In this document: positions 22,736 to 35,790 of the stretch, in pieces
How the letters are laid out: the number at the start of each line of letters is the position of its first letter
Position numbering within the stretch: position 1 is the stretch's first letter
NCBI GenBank assembly: GCA_036785705.1
Contig: JAWUZG010000056.1
Span: forward strand, 15,110,001-15,174,000
Length of the DNA: 64,000 nt
Source of the DNA: Acanthornis magna
Lineage: Eukaryota; Chordata; Aves; Passeriformes; Acanthizidae
Direction of reading: 5' to 3'
Made by a program: the position numbers and the translations under genes
Notes under the pieces: generated by a model
The model's input: only the letters and a program-made list of their open reading frames with translations
What the model was told of the DNA's origin: nothing
Databases searched by the model: none

Positions 22736-24859
22736 ACTAACACTGCTGGGATAGGGACTCGAGAATTTGTTTCTGATCAAGCCACTCTAGGTAGACTGCT
22801 GGTGGTGCTAATTTACTTACGAGTTGGCAAAAATAATATATGCAGTGACCGAAGTGCACATGATACCATTACATAGTTGTTGTGCCTCCTAACCTAGTTA
22901 AGATATAGCTGCAGGACAAAGATTTTGTTTACATCAAAAGAGTGACTGGAAATAAATGGACTTTTCCTACATAGGTGCCAGTAAAGAGCTTGAATTAGAA
23001 CCAGGATGATATATTATTTAAATGTAAACAGGTGAATTCAAACCAAATTCAGATTAGACCCTGTTCCTATCACTTAAAATTATTGCAACTGTAGTTGGAG
23101 GGAGGAAAATCATAAAGGTATTTGTAAACTGTAAAAAAATTGTAGAGACTCAGCCTAAATTGACCCTGACCATAGTTAATGCCATGCAAAAGCAGCACAA
23201 GCTGCTAAATCCTTTACTGCCTTGGGTTTTGGTTCTCACTGGGTGTATTCCCAGGTGTTGCATTAAACATTTGATCACAAGTTTTGGAGGGGGTTTTATG
23301 ATAGGTTCTGGGTTCTGGTTCTTGCCTCTGGAAGCCAATAAGAAGTTTTCTGATACAGTGGTGACAAACCAGATTTGGCAGGTAGTTGCCAGCAGAATTC
23401 CCTGTTGCCTGATCTCAGCATGCAAGTCGGCACTACAAGCTCCTGTAAGTCTTCCATGAAATTCATTCTCAAGAGAAGCTCCTTTCCATGAATCTACGAG
23501 TCAGGAAAGCTAAAAATGTAGGTTTTGCACCATGTCCTATTTTCTTGAGCCCTTCAGTACAGCCCTCTCCTTCCTGGTCTGCTGCTGAACTGGCTTTACT
23601 GACCTCGACAAACCTTAACCAGGGCACAAGTTGAACCTGTCTTCAAACCAGACAGAAGGATCTCAGGTAACCTCCGAGATGTGGTGAAGGAACCCTGTGT
23701 TCCCTCATTTGTTGGATCCAGATGTGACCAGCAGACAGGGCTCTGCTGTAGGATGTAGGATTCCTGAAGGGTCCTGCCTTTCTTTGTGTCCTAAAGATGT
23801 CTGTGGCTGAGCTGTGACTCAATAAACTCCATGAAGTTTGTTTTTGCATTGCTGTGGAAGGGCCCCAGTGCTTCCTGCAGGTTGTCACTGCTGTTTTATG
23901 GCCATCCCCAGCCTTTGATGGAAATTCCCCCTCCTGCCACCTCTCAGCACCGCGGGGTTGTTTGGGCTGCATTACAGGGCTGTGTTCCGAGCAAAGTTTG
24001 CGCAGATCATGGTCAAACATATGGTACAGATTCTGTGCAGATTCTAAATCTTGGGATCATAAACTGGTAGAAGGGAGCCATAATTCCCTCCCCTTCCTAA
24101 ATCATAAGATAAAAGGCAGCTTTGGCTTGGCGGACATGTCTGAAGGTTTTAGGAACGACATTCCTGATGTGGGATGTTTGACATCTTAGCAGATAGAATT
24201 AGCGGCATTAAGAGACCCTAACACCAGCACAAAATGTGAGAAGTAATAAAGCCATCCTGAAAGATCTCACGTGAGGAACTTAATGCCCGAGCCTAACACT
24301 CAGCTGTGAGCTGCACAGATGCAGTTGGTGGGGATTGATGGACGCTCAGGATTCATCCTGGCTTATCCTTCTTCCTGAGGAGATGATAGCCATAATGTCA
24401 CTTCCGCAGTTCAAAATGTATTGTAATTACTGTTGGAAATCCCAGATGTCCCCTCCAGATAACCCGACTTCCAAAGATCTGCCAGAAAAGCTACAGCTGC
24501 AGAGAAGTGACACTCGTGGTGACTTCCAAAGTTTTAGTGATGCTACCAAAAAAAATTAATTTATTTCTTCTTTGAGCCTTTCATATTCCATAATTTTGAG
24601 GCTTCTGTTAGATAAATATTTTTCAAAGATTGTCAGAGACATAATAGCATGGCTTTAGAATTCCATGTTTTCATGGCAAAATTCGCAGTGATTACGAAGG
24701 GGCGAGGATTTTCTCTCTGTTAAATGGAAAAACAATGTTGGTAATTATGTAAAGTGTAGAAACATTCTATTTACAGTAGACAAACAGTACAGTGATTGAA
24801 TTTGAAAGGAAAAAAAATACCAGCCAAGGATGCAAGCTTGGATTTGGTACTTGCAATTC
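22736..24859. other. Gene-free DNA
   Basis: Unique sequence. Opposed frames at 23150-23459 and 23643-24189 (up to 125 codons) have no domain and mirror each other. A GC-richer patch lies at 23850-23970. No RNA gene or mobile element recognised. Confidence 0.6.
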
Positions 24860-25125
24860 ACTAATCACAAAATAATTCAGTAGCGCTGAACAAAAAAGGC
24901 ATTTTTATCACCATCTCCTCTCAGTTCGCAGGCGGCATTGTCTGTCCTACCGTTTCATGTCAGAGAAGAAGGGAATTTTACCAAATGTTTGATTTATTAG
25001 AAAGTGAATGATTCTTTGCAGCCATGTGGGGCTAGCCCATGTTTCAATAAGACAAATTGCATTGTAGCATTCCACTGGCAGCCAATGATAACTCATGATC
25101 CAGACAGAGTCGGTTATACCAGAAT
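24860..25125. promoter_or_regulatory. Candidate conserved non-coding element
   Basis: Contains AGTTCGCAGGCGGCATTGTC, TCCTACCGTTTCATGTC, GTTTGATTTATTAG, ATGATTCTTTGCAG and GCCAATGATAACTC. Regulatory-type words and retained CpGs occur with no simple repeats. The flanking DNA returns to A-rich tracts at about 25190. A possible enhancer, by texture only. Confidence 0.3.
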
Positions 25126-25449
25126 GGATGAAAAGCAGGAGCAAAAGGACACATAGTAGAAGAAAAGAAAATGCTTCAAGAGCTGTTATTTAAAAAAAAA
25201 CAACAAAACAACAACAAAACCTAAACAATGTTTTAGCTACTATTTAAAAATCTTTCAATTAAGATTCTGCACAGCGTTGCAAGCAGAGTATGGCAGAATA
25301 AAGAGGATCATGTTGTCTCTTTCCCAGTAGTAAATTATCATATTTATACTCAAAAACATGCCACTGTCAACTTCAGTCATTTGTGTAATTGGAAAAAGGT
25401 AAATGATGTAGTAAATGAGACCCTACAGTCAGGTTTTGTTCCAAAAATG

Positions 25450-25489
25450 AAAAAAAAAAAAAAAAGAAAAAGAAAAAGAAAAAAAAAAG
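25450..25489. repeat. A-rich tract with G interruptions
   Basis: A16 or so followed by GAAAAAGAAAAAG and a further A run, forming a 40-base (A5G)-like microsatellite. A nearby A/AAC-rich run at 25192-25220 is of the same low-complexity type. No retroposon body was seen upstream. Confidence 0.85.
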
Positions 25490-27696
25490 AAGCAGCAGTA
25501 GCAAATGGTGCAGGTTTAAAATGAATTAATGTCAAATGTGAAAAGCAATGTCTAAGACAAACAAAATCTGACTGTTCTTGACCTTTAGTTAATATTGATA
25601 GTTTATCACTGAAGAACTCATTGATTTATTTTTTCAGTTCCTATCTGATTATCACTTCAAAATAGGACTGAATATTTTAAAACAGCCTCAGTCGCCCATC
25701 TTTCAGTTCCCACCATTCCGGATCCCACCTAAACGTTTCTCTATTTCCAAATGCTGCTTTTTAAATCGGTGACCCCTCGGCAGCAAGCCCCAAGGTGATG
25801 GGTTGTTTCCTGCTGGCAGAGATGCGTGTCATGAAGTGCTGCCTCTGCCCGTCGGCTTTGTTCCTGGGGATCCGCGGAGCAGGAAGGGTATTGAAATATA
25901 CAGGAATCTCGTTCCCAGGGAGCTGACAGGCAGACCTGAGGGACAGTGCGAAGTGCATACCTGGTATGTCTAATTTTAGGCCTGCCAGCCCTGACAGTGG
26001 TCCTGGAAAAAAAAATCTATACTAATTTCTCAAGAACATACAGAGCTGTAAACTGCAGCATTTTTCATTCCGCTACCAAAATGTTCCTGTGCATTTTTTT
26101 CCCCCCAGTATTATTTAAAGGAACTGTCAAGCCTTCAGCGTTTAACAAGTATTTTTAAACCGTGTTTTTCAGTGTAAACCTGCCATGTATTCAAGGTATT
26201 GTTGCATGAAAAAGCATAAACTAAAGTATCGTATCAGAAAAGAAATCAACATTAGACATAAAACCAACTTCATTTTATTGCTTAACACTAATATTGTTCC
26301 CCATGGGAGAAGCATTGCAGTTTGATGGGTTCTGGGGACCCTGTGTGTGCTGGTGTAAGTTAGGAATCCCCTATGAATTTTGATGAGGCTCTGCAATTTT
26401 ACATCAGCTCAGGATTTTCGACCGCAGGTTCAGCGTGTACACTGTGTTGAAACAAAGGTGCAGTCATTTTAAATATAATTGAGTAGGCTCGTAAGAGGTT
26501 CCACTTAGAAGGTAAATTATGGTAACAAGTCAAGAGTGTACTCTGTGTAGTTTTCATTTCAAGTGTATGGTCTTCTGTATTCACTTAACTAGACACACAA
26601 ATCTAAGCAGACAGATGAGATAGAGGCAATCAAAGAGAAAAGCTTTATTTGGAGCTTATGGGAGTATTGAAGTTTTATTTTGTAGTGTTTCCCCATGAGG
26701 CAATTTCAGAAAAAGACTGAAGTGATGGATCACAAACAATTTAATATCTGAATTGCTGGCTGTTGATCAACAGAATTTTGGACTCCTCCCTGTAAAATTC
26801 TGAAAATCTTTTGCCCAATTTGAATGTTTAGCAAAAGTGGTGGGGAAGGAATCGCTCTGAAGATTTTGCAGCGTGCTCTCTGTCTCCGTCAGGAGGAACT
26901 GAATGGTGTTTGTGTCTTTCATGCCTGTGGATGTACAAATAATGCCACACAGTGCTTTGGGTCCTGTTCTTTGCAGACAGCACTTTTTGCTTCAGGGAAT
27001 GATGAAGGTCTAGAAAAACATTCTCTTAATATGAGAGAAATGGCAAAGAAAGCATTGCAGGGCATCAGTGCAATGGCTTGTGTTAACAACGTGGAATCGT
27101 TTAATGCCTTGTGTTACACTTTTATAGCTTTCAAGTGCTGCCACATAGTTTTGAGTCCACAACAGCTACTTTTTTAGTATTCACCTTTGTGACAATTAAT
27201 GTTTTCACACACTTCAGGTGACTTTGAGGCCAGCTGTATCAATGTGTGCATATAAAGGTAACTTTGATCCCTTCAACATGAGTTCCCTGCCAGTACAAGC
27301 ATTTGAAGAGATAGGCCCTTAAACAAAATCAGTAGCCCCAACCTCCTCTAGAAATGTCCTTACTAGACTTTTTATACTATCCAGTATTTTTATTTACTTT
27401 AGCCCATATAAAACAGCTCTTTCTCACGATGAATAAAAGTGATGAACAATTTTATTTTTACTTAAATTTCCCCTGCAGATTGACTAATGTCCTGATATTT
27501 TTTTCTTTTAAAAATTCTGTGCAATTATTATTCTGCAAAATTATTAAATTGTTTTCTAGCTCCAGAAACTGAAGCCACATAGCCATTGAATATGGCATAT
27601 CTTACTGAGTTATCCCATAAAATTCTGTCACCAGTGATATGGAAATGAACTGAACGGAAAGCACTGTGTAGTGACACAAACAACCAGCTTGTGTTT
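25490..27696. other. Gene-free DNA
   Basis: Mixed unique sequence with a CpG-containing GC-richer patch at 25770-25890. The plus-strand frame 26824-27177 (117 codons) is cysteine-containing but matches no family I know and is not supported by splice or promoter signals. Nothing else recognised. Confidence 0.6.
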
Positions 27697-27822
27697 AGAA
27701 CCACAGAATTGTTAATGTTGGAAAAGACCTCTGAGATCATAAATTCCAACCACTGACCCAGCATCGCCATGCTCACACTAAACCATGTCCCCAAGTGCCA
27801 CATCCCGCTGTCCCAATACATA
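27697..27822 (-). mobile_element. CR1 LINE 3'-end fragment
   Basis: The plus strand reads AGAACCACAGAATTGTTAATG, GTTGGAAAAGACCTCTGAG, ATCATAAATTCCAACCACTG, ACCCAGCATCGCCATG, CACTAAACCATGTCCCCAAG and TGCCACATCC, closely matching the antisense avian CR1 3' end. The copy is heavily 5'-truncated, about 125 bases, with no coding potential. It is the clearest mobile-element remnant in the window and strongly supports a bird or other CR1-rich sauropsid. Confidence 0.9.
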
Positions 27823-30800
27823 CTGATTAATTTCCGGCACTTGGTACTGAGATAACAAAGTGAGGGGAGGAAATGAGGGGAGATTCTGACTGGAGGAGCA
27901 AACTTCTAAAGGAACAGTGTAATCAGTAAATTCCTAAACTCCCCAAAGAAGCCCGGGGAGCATCATCCTGCTTCAGTTGCAGCTGAGTGCCTGCGAAGAC
28001 GATGTACCATCGTACTTTTGATCGAGGGCGTAACTAGAAATAAGGCAGGCAGCAGCAGCAAGCTGCTTCAGGAAGCACTGGACTTTCATGTGCGTGTATA
28101 TATATATATTTATGCACATCTGCTGCCTCTCCCTTCCTCGGTCACCTGTTGATAGCACCTTTCTCGCACCACCTAGAGAGAAGATGTGTCAAGGACACGT
28201 CAGAGTCGATGCTGCAGGTCTGCTGTGCTCTGTGTGGTGATGCTTTCCAGTCGGCCCTGAGTGTTTCCTTTTACTCTGGAACATCTGAGCTAATTTCTGA
28301 CTCCATGAGGCTGGAAGATGTTTTGCAAGGGGTGCTGGAAAGGTTATTTTGCTCTGCCAATAAGGGTGTCATTTGGTTTGCAGAAATTTGTGAACAAAAC
28401 ACAAACCAAATTGCAACCCTTCGCTTAAATTTGCAGCTGGTCACATTTCCAAAGCTGGGGATTTTACAACGTTCAGAAATGTCCAGTACAAAAGACAAGT
28501 GGAAAGGTTTGTGTAGCTTGAAGTCAGAGCTATTCAAATGCAGAAAATCTGTGTGAAAACATGTACATTAGTTTACAGCTGTACAAACCAGTCCTTGCTT
28601 TGAATGCTCCATAGAATGCAATTTCTCTAATTTTTAGCTTTGAGCTTTTTTGAATTAGAAGCTTCTAACAATGCAGACGAGTTGGGTGTAATTTCTTCGG
28701 GAATATTTCACATTGCTCTGTGTCTCATTCTGCTTGTGCTTCACTAAATAAGGAGGACAGTCATCAGCATCCAGAACTTATCACAGAAATTAGGGTGTAG
28801 ACAGCTAAAGTGTGGGTTTACATAGTGAAAAGTAATAGTGTAATTCTTGATTACATCCTTTATTCCACGTTTTTGTGCTAGCTGGAGGGGTTATCACTGA
28901 TTCCATGTAGAGCTGCTGGACACTGCCCCGTAGCAGAGCCGACCGTGCCTGGAAAGGCTGGGAATATTCCCACCTCCAATTCAGCAGGCATTAAACCGTC
29001 AGTGGAATTCAGGGAAAAAACTGGTGATGGTAGGATCGGGATGAGCAGCTATTATCTAGATAAATAAATAAGCTTGTGCCCCTTGCACAAATGAAACAGA
29101 GCTAAAAAAATCCCTTCCCTCTACAGCTCCCGCACGGTTGCATTTCTCGGTGTGTGCATACTTGAGTCACTCACAGAGATCCTTCTGTGAGTCCTCTGCT
29201 GCACTAAAATCTACTTTCTTGGAAAATGTAGAGCAAACACTCAGGCTGTGATCTCATTCCTACCAGTGCCGGAGACAGGAGTCCCAGGGGCTTCACTGCA
29301 AATTAGATCCCCTGGAAAGAGACAGAGAGCCAGAACGGATCCGACCTCTCTGCCGTTCCTGGGAGCGAACTCCTATTCTTCTGTGCCCTCCCTGCCTTGC
29401 CTCTGACAACTTTTCCAGTAAGATCTTCCCTCCCGTGTGTGCTGTGTCTTCCCTTTCCCTCCCACCCCCAGAAGAAGTTCAGGACAGGTATTGAACCAGG
29501 CTGCTCCTGAGACAGAGCCTCCGTGAGCTGCCCAGCAGAGCCTATTCCCATTCCCGGGGTCCTTTAGGTTATTTTCCAAAGAACTGTGTTTTGTTTTAAT
29601 TCTGTTTTTCTCAGCCCCTGTTCTCATAACCCCATCCTGTTGCTCTTTTGATCAGTTATACATCAGCTGTAACATAACTCTGTGATTTCATTTTGGTGCC
29701 ACTTACTTCATCCGAAAAGGAACTCGCTCTTCAAAGAAAACTTTTATTTCATTGTCTGCCACATATGCAAGTATTCCCTAAGGACCGGGGTTATTTATTA
29801 TTTCACTCCCCCTCTTTGCTTTCCCCTGCTCCTCTCCAAAAGACTAACAGACACTAATCTCCTTTCATCAGGTTCCCTTCTTCCTAATTTTTTTTTTCTT
29901 TTTGCACAAAATGCTCGCCACTACCTTTAACACCTTATTGTGTCTGGAGTGATAATTACTTTCAGTTGCCGCAGCTGGTGCATGGGGAGGCGTGCGGGCC
30001 CTGTAAATTGGGAATGGGCAACCTGGGTGGGATTGCAGGAAAACACAGAGTTCTGCAAAATCAGAGACCACGATTACAACAGGGATAGTTCTGTTTTTCT
30101 AATGCTTTTCTATTTTTTTTTTTCCATCGAACTTGTCTTTGAGACACATTTCTAGTGAGTCACCTCCGTGACAATTTGTGGTTCTTTTGTTAGAGGAAAG
30201 GACCATCTGATGCACGTGACAGAAAATAAGAAAAATATGAGTTGGTACCTGACACACTTAGTTAAATCTCACATTTTGAAACAACACACACGGACATATC
30301 TGGATAGGGGGACACATGGGTCTGTCAACAGGTTTTAAGATCCTCTGAGGCATTATTAATTCTTATTTTAATGTATACAGTATTTCTCTGAACTCACAGA
30401 GTCTTGATTCAATCTTTTACATCTCTCTTGTTTTAAGAGTAGGATTGAGAAGGAAATTTGGGCTTAATGTGAAAGTGAACATGAAGGTTGGGTTATAACC
30501 TTTCAAAAATAAGATTTTCCAGCATATAATTTCTCTTTACCCCCTCAGTTATTATATAAGTAGCAAGCAGAAATTATTAACGGTATTATTAGTGTATTTT
30601 TGTGTGTAGTTGGCCTGTTGCAGTCCCTCACAGTGTATTGAGATGCTTTATGCTCTTATTAACCATAAGGAAATTGGCACACACTGTTCACTACATAAAA
30701 TTAGGGTTTGATGAGGCTGGTTTATACATGTTTTCTTAGATTTCCTAAAGTAAGCACTACTAAATTATTAAATATACAATTTGAGATGCTTTTAATAAAA

Positions 30801-32646
30801 GGTTTGCCATAATCAGCCCTGCTCTGGGCACGCTGGTTTGAAACCCCATGTTTTGTCTGCTGTCTGCTCTCCCATTCTGTGCTGGAGGCTGGCAGATATT
30901 TCCCATGCCTACCCAAGGTTAGGAATAAGGTCCAGGTTTAGAAAAGTGGGGTCTGTAGTGCAGGAGGGGCAGCGGTCGTTTTCAACTTTCAGACAGGTGA
31001 ACAAAAAGCATAACTAATCCGGGAGCCTCTCTTCAGCTCCCGAGCTCAGCTGGGTTTGAGTTGGGGTTGGGGTCAGAAGTGCTCAGTGTGACACTCTGGG
31101 GAATGTCCCAATTTCTTGGGGGGGAACCTGGTGTCGTCTGCTTTCAGCTGCGCAGCAGAAAAACACAGGGAGACAGCAGCCGAGATGAGTGTGGGACTTT
31201 GCAAATTCCTGGAGATAAAACAAGAGAAATGTATGACAAGCTTTGAAAGAATTTTTCATTTTAATCTGCAGGCAGTGCTGGGTTCCCAGGCCTCTGTGAG
31301 CCAGGGGCTGGGGCTGGGTAAGGTTATGGTTAGGATCAGGGAGAGTTAAGGCTTTTAACTTTGACAAACTGTGATATTTTGCTACTTCCTGTGAAGTAAA
31401 TTGAGGGAAAGTATCAGTATAATCAAATTTCGTATTCATTATTTGTGGGCACGGTGGGTGCCTGGACATATTTAGACTAAGAGTTACTGTTTGGGTTGGG
31501 TTAAGTATGCAGGGGATGGTACAGTCAGAATAATGGGGTACCCACATTCCAGGGCATAAACTGAATCAGTGTCATCAAATAATTCCTTATTTATGGACCA
31601 TTTGCAGTAGGAGCTGAAAAATGAGTTGTTTTGATATCGTGGCATGCTAAACTCCTTAGGGCAATTGGGCTGAGGCTGTAAGAAATGATGCTAATTCCAG
31701 AATTGAGCTGTGACTGCTCCAAGATCACGAATGGAGGCAATTTCTCTTTCATGTCAGGAATTTTGAAAAATACAAATTTTCTTCTCAGTGTAGTCGGAGA
31801 ATTTGTCTCTTCCGACACTGGCACCTCCATGGGCTGTGGGGTGACTGCTGGCTTTCTACCTGTATTTGAGAAAAAAAATTCCTTTTTCTAGGTGGTAACT
31901 TCACACAGAGTGCCATTTTTGCTGATTTGACCCCTTGTGAAGAGTTCTCTGGCTGATAAATTCTTACAGTGTTTCAAGATTTCATCACTACATTTAGACA
32001 AATCCCAAGTTCAAGTGTCATTTTCAGGCTAGCGATGACACAGACTTTTTCTTTCTTTTGGGGGTAAAAGCATCCACCTTTTTTCTCGTAGCAAGTTGCT
32101 TATTATAATTTCCAAATAGGCATTGCAATTCTGAGTTGCAGTCAAAATCTTTGCTGGAGTCGAACAAGAATCCCAGGCACTTGACCAAAGCAGTATTTCA
32201 CGAATATATTGTATTTATTTGAAAGATGATAATGCAATGCGGTCATCGTTTGCTTCACTACAGGTATAAATCCTGTAAAACCATTGCAGATGTGGCAGGG
32301 ATATTGCAACCCATTAACCTAACAGAATGTAACTGTTTTTCTCTTGCAAGGCTTGTCTGACTCGGTCTTTTTCTTTTTTTGCTGCGAGCGTGGTTGTATC
32401 TGTTGGCTCTCTGTGTACCTTGTGGCGTTGAGTTCCGTTGTCTGGACCACCTCCCTGTGAATTAATGCTGAAGTGGAGTGGCTTAAATCCCCACACTTTC
32501 CCTCCTCGTCCCTCTGTGTGCACATTAAACTCAGCCAGCTGAGATCTTACCCAGTCTGGCACTTCCGTGCTGCCACCCGCTTGAATGGGCATTTTTCAAG
32601 TGTTTGTGTATAACTCAGCGTGAGTATAAATGCTAGGGTCTGTCCC

Positions 32647-32647
<1 letters not shown>
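27823..32647. other. Gene-free DNA
   Basis: Contains a short TATATATATA at 28099-28110, T-rich runs near 29887 and 30111-30124, and GC-richer parts at 29240-29560 and 31030-31330. Frames up to 154 codons (31083-31547 minus) are unsupported by domains. The GGTTAGG/GGGTTGGG words at 31300-31500 are not a telomere array. No gene or retroposon recognised. Confidence 0.6.

Positions 32648-32675
<28 letters not shown>
32648..32675. repeat. A28 tract
   Basis: 28 consecutive A followed by TTAAAAATCAC. No retroposed gene was recognised upstream, so this is annotated as a homopolymer microsatellite. Confidence 0.9.
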
Positions 32676-32677
<2 letters not shown>

Positions 32678-32920
32678 AAAAATCACTATTTATTATGGCA
32701 CTTTAGTATGTATTTAAGATTCCTCCTCGTTGCTGGGTTTGTGTCCAAAATGGAATTACTCGTCTGCATCTTTGCTGATTGTGAATATGTCCACGAGGCT
32801 GAATTTCAGATGTACCCATTTATGAATCTGGCGTATATGCTGAATGCAGCATTTTGTGCAGGTCACGTGTTGTATACAAAACATCTGATAAAATGCTGCT
32901 CACAGTCTTACAGATCTTAG

Positions 32921-32964
32921 AAATCCTTTCCATATGTCTAATCTTAAATCCTTTCCATATGTCT
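32921..32964. repeat. 25-bp tandem duplication
   Basis: AAATCCTTTCCATATGTCT occurs at 32921 and again at 32946 without mismatch over 19 bases, a period of 25. It looks like a recent local slippage or repair duplication. Confidence 0.9.
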
Positions 32965-33226
32965 CCATCTATACATGAGCACCAATTAGTCAATTAATCT
33001 GCCACCTTTATTTAATTAGATAATAAAGAAGAACTTTTTGAAGTTAAATCTTATTTCATTTTTCCAGGAATCAAAAATGACAACTAGTAGCAGCAACAAA
33101 TTACAAGATAAATTTCCTAATCCACTCAGTGAATACATTAATATTACAGTATTTGCTGAGTTAAAACAAGTCCAACATTCAATATTCCCCTTCGCAAACA
33201 AAATACATTTGCATGAATCCAAATAA

Positions 33227-33265
33227 TTTTTTTTTCTTTTTTTTTTTTTTTCTTTTTTTTTTTTT
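33227..33265. repeat. T-rich tract
   Basis: T runs interrupted by single C (T9 C T15 C T13), about 39 bases. If read on the minus strand it could be the tail of an old retroposon, but the adjacent sequence on the right shows no recognisable element. Confidence 0.85.
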
Positions 33266-35380
33266 AATTTTACAAAAATGACTCTGCGTAGCAATCCTGG
33301 AACAATCGCAAGACATTTTGACTCTTCGGTGTCCTTAGAAATTAACCCTGTGTTAATGAAAGTTCATAAGCAAGAATCCCTGTGCAGTGGAAACGCTGCC
33401 ATGCCCCCCTCAGGGCACCTCTCCAGCCGCTGTGCACGCAGGGCAGCCGGAGCGGGGCCAAGGTGCTGCTCGCCGTGTCCATCTCCATTGAACCTGTCTC
33501 ATTAGCATGCCTCTGAGCTCCCCCAAGACATCCCATTTCATCTGAAAGCAAAATATAACAGAAACTGCATGTTTCTGGGTGTGCTGCTGGCAGCTGTTAC
33601 CTTTCCGGGGAGGAAAAAAAAAAAAAAAAATTAAAAATTGTTCTGCCAGGTCCAGACCTAGAATAAATGAAAATAGCTACACTGAAGACCACAGAGCAAT
33701 ATCCACAGAGCACCTAGGGAAGGTTTGTCCCATGTATTTCTTACTTCAACTGCAAATAAACTCAATATAGAGGTATTAGTATTTTTAAAAGGTGAAAAGG
33801 ATGTTATTTGCCTTTTCCTTGTAGCAGTACAAGAAAATGACTTTTTTTTTTTCTTTTTTCCACAAGAAAATAGTTTTCTAATAATAACCCAGTATTAAGT
33901 GTCAGGTAGTTGCTTCATGATTTTCCGTGCTTTATTGCAGTCAGCTATTGGGAATGGGGTCAGATTTCCAACTCACTGCAGAAGAGCTGCTTTTATTGGG
34001 TTGAGCATTGTTGTTTTCTGTCTATGAATTATCAGTTGCTTTGAAGACTGATCTCTTCCTTTTGTGGGGATACTTGAGGAACGCACAACTTTTTTTTTGG
34101 TACCTGAAGCCTTGTTAGCCCAGAGCTTATTGAATATAACCCCCTTTGTTTGGAAGCGCAGAGATGACAGAATTTGGAAAGCGACTTTTTTCTCTGGATT
34201 TTTTTCTCTGAATTGAGAGTGAACTGAACATAAAAAATATTCGAGGCTCTTGTGCTTTCACCTCGCGTCATAAAAGAAATTACACTATGATCTATTTTAC
34301 GTATGTATAAAAAAACCCCAAAGATTTCAAAATTAACTGTCCTTGGAGAGGTTTTTTTAATAGGGACCTGAATATGGAGAAAACCCCTCTAACTCTCAAA
34401 CAACTAAAATGTAAAGAAAGCTATTCCTCTGGCAAGTTTTTCAAAGTGAAAAGGAGAATTTAGTTGATTCATATCCAAACGTTTAGATCATGCTTTGAGG
34501 CAGTAGTGGAAGTAGTTTATCTGAATCCCTCTATTTAGACAGATGAAATCATAACAGAATATGTATTTTATAAGTGATAGAAAAGAAGGAACAAGAAGGG
34601 AAAAAATGCAACCAATATTCCCACCTAGAAAATGTACTTTAGGTCTTATCACAGTGGATTTTCACGCACGTCCTCTAATAGAGTTGCTAACTTGAGGAGG
34701 GCTCCTTGTGATCGTAAAATAAAGCACCGAGGTTTTTTAGGATGTGGGCCTTAGAGATTTCAAAGTTGAGCAAAAGAGATTAGGATTCTATTTTTTTTTA
34801 TCCTGCTCCTAGTTTTTCATATTTATGTATTAAGCTGCTTGTATTAAGCTCTTTGCTAAGTAGTATTTCTGATCTATGCTGCAAATTTGTCATGACATTT
34901 CTCTAGGCAGCTATTATAAAGATGTCTGCTTCCTTTTTTTCCCTTAAACAAGAAAGTAGACTGCAAATAAGTCACTTGTTTTTTTAAATTACTATCAATT
35001 AAGAAAATGGAGTGTCAGGGTCCAGAAAATTGATAGCTGAATTCTGATCTCGGATCTGGAAAATACTGAGCCATAAAATATTCATACACAGACACACAGG
35101 AAAAAAAAAAAAAAAAAAGCTGATGTTATGTTCATCTGACCAACATATGTTGTTTGTGAGTGTCACTGGAGTTCCAGTTTTTAGAATATGGGGAAAAAGA
35201 TATTTGAGTGAAACAGGCAAGCAAGTGCATGATCTGATGATCACCTAAACAGGTTTTAATTTAGAAACTGTTGATACCGAAGCTGCTTTCCAAGTCTATT
35301 CAGTACAAGTCAGCGAAACTCACACTGACTTCGGCAGATCTCGTGTTTTTCTGCCAGTCTTTTCTAGCAGCTTGTCTGTT
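33266..35380. other. Gene-free DNA
   Basis: Includes homopolymers A17 at 33614-33630, T runs at 33842-33852, and A18 at 35101-35118, and a GC-richer patch with several CpGs at 33400-33485. Frames are below 100 codons with no domains. Nothing else recognised. Confidence 0.6.
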
Positions 35381-35730
35381 CTGCGTCCAGCCCGGGGACA
35401 AACAGCACCTGCCTGCCTGGGTCCCTGCGCTGCCTCTCTTGTCACGAAATCCGAGCGCTCCGCAGAGAGCGATGCCTTTATCTTTGCTGCCCCCAGCAAG
35501 GCTGTGGATGCTGGGGAGCGATGGGGAATTTTCCCGGCGTGGGGCGGGAGGTGACACCGGGAGGTGACACCGGGAGGTGACACCGGGAGGGCACCGCGGG
35601 CAGGAGCTCTGTGCTTCCTTCGGCTCTGCATCGCCATCCTCACCCCGCGGTCTGTGCGCTCAGAGCGCTCGGCATCACCTCCCGAGGTGTCTGGGGATGG
35701 TCTGACCCGCGGCCAAACTCCTCCCGCAGC
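35381..35730. promoter_or_regulatory. Orphan CpG island
   Basis: A hand count gives about 28 CpGs in 350 bases, with G+C clearly above half; surrounding DNA has very few. That meets the usual CpG-island idea (length over 200, high GC, CpG near expectation). In birds such islands normally mark promoters of coding or long non-coding RNAs. No coding first exon or TATA box was identified. Overlapping frames on both strands (35271-35567, 35320-35826, 35564-35884) stay open because of high GC and lack stops, and have no domain. An enhancer or transcript start is possible; a GC-rich repeat expansion contributes part of the signal. Confidence 0.55.
35546..35590. repeat. 13-bp GC-rich tandem repeat
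   Basis: GGGAGGTGACACC is repeated exactly three times (35546, 35559, 35572) and a fourth partial copy GGGAGG follows. The period of 13 shifts frame in each copy, which argues against translation. It lies inside the CpG island. Confidence 0.9.
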
Positions 35731-35750
35731 ACCCTCTGAAAGGAGCATTT

Positions 35751-35790
35751 TGAAAATGAGCAAAATTTCACCTGAAAATGAGCGTTTTCT
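35751..35790. repeat. 22-bp spaced direct repeat
   Basis: TGAAAATGAGC occurs at 35751 and 35773, a 22-base period, each followed by an A- or T-rich stretch. A tiny duplication at the island edge, with no assigned function. Confidence 0.6.

Noticed and set aside
26824..27177. 117-codon cysteine-containing frame as a small secreted protein
   Set aside because: No signal peptide, no regular cysteine spacing and no known family.
31290..31510. Interstitial telomeric repeat (GGTTAGG, GGGTTGGG words)
   Set aside because: No run of consecutive TTAGGG units; only isolated words.
33227..33265. Tail of a minus-strand retroposon
   Set aside because: The flanking sequence matches no element that I can recognise; simple T tract is sufficient.
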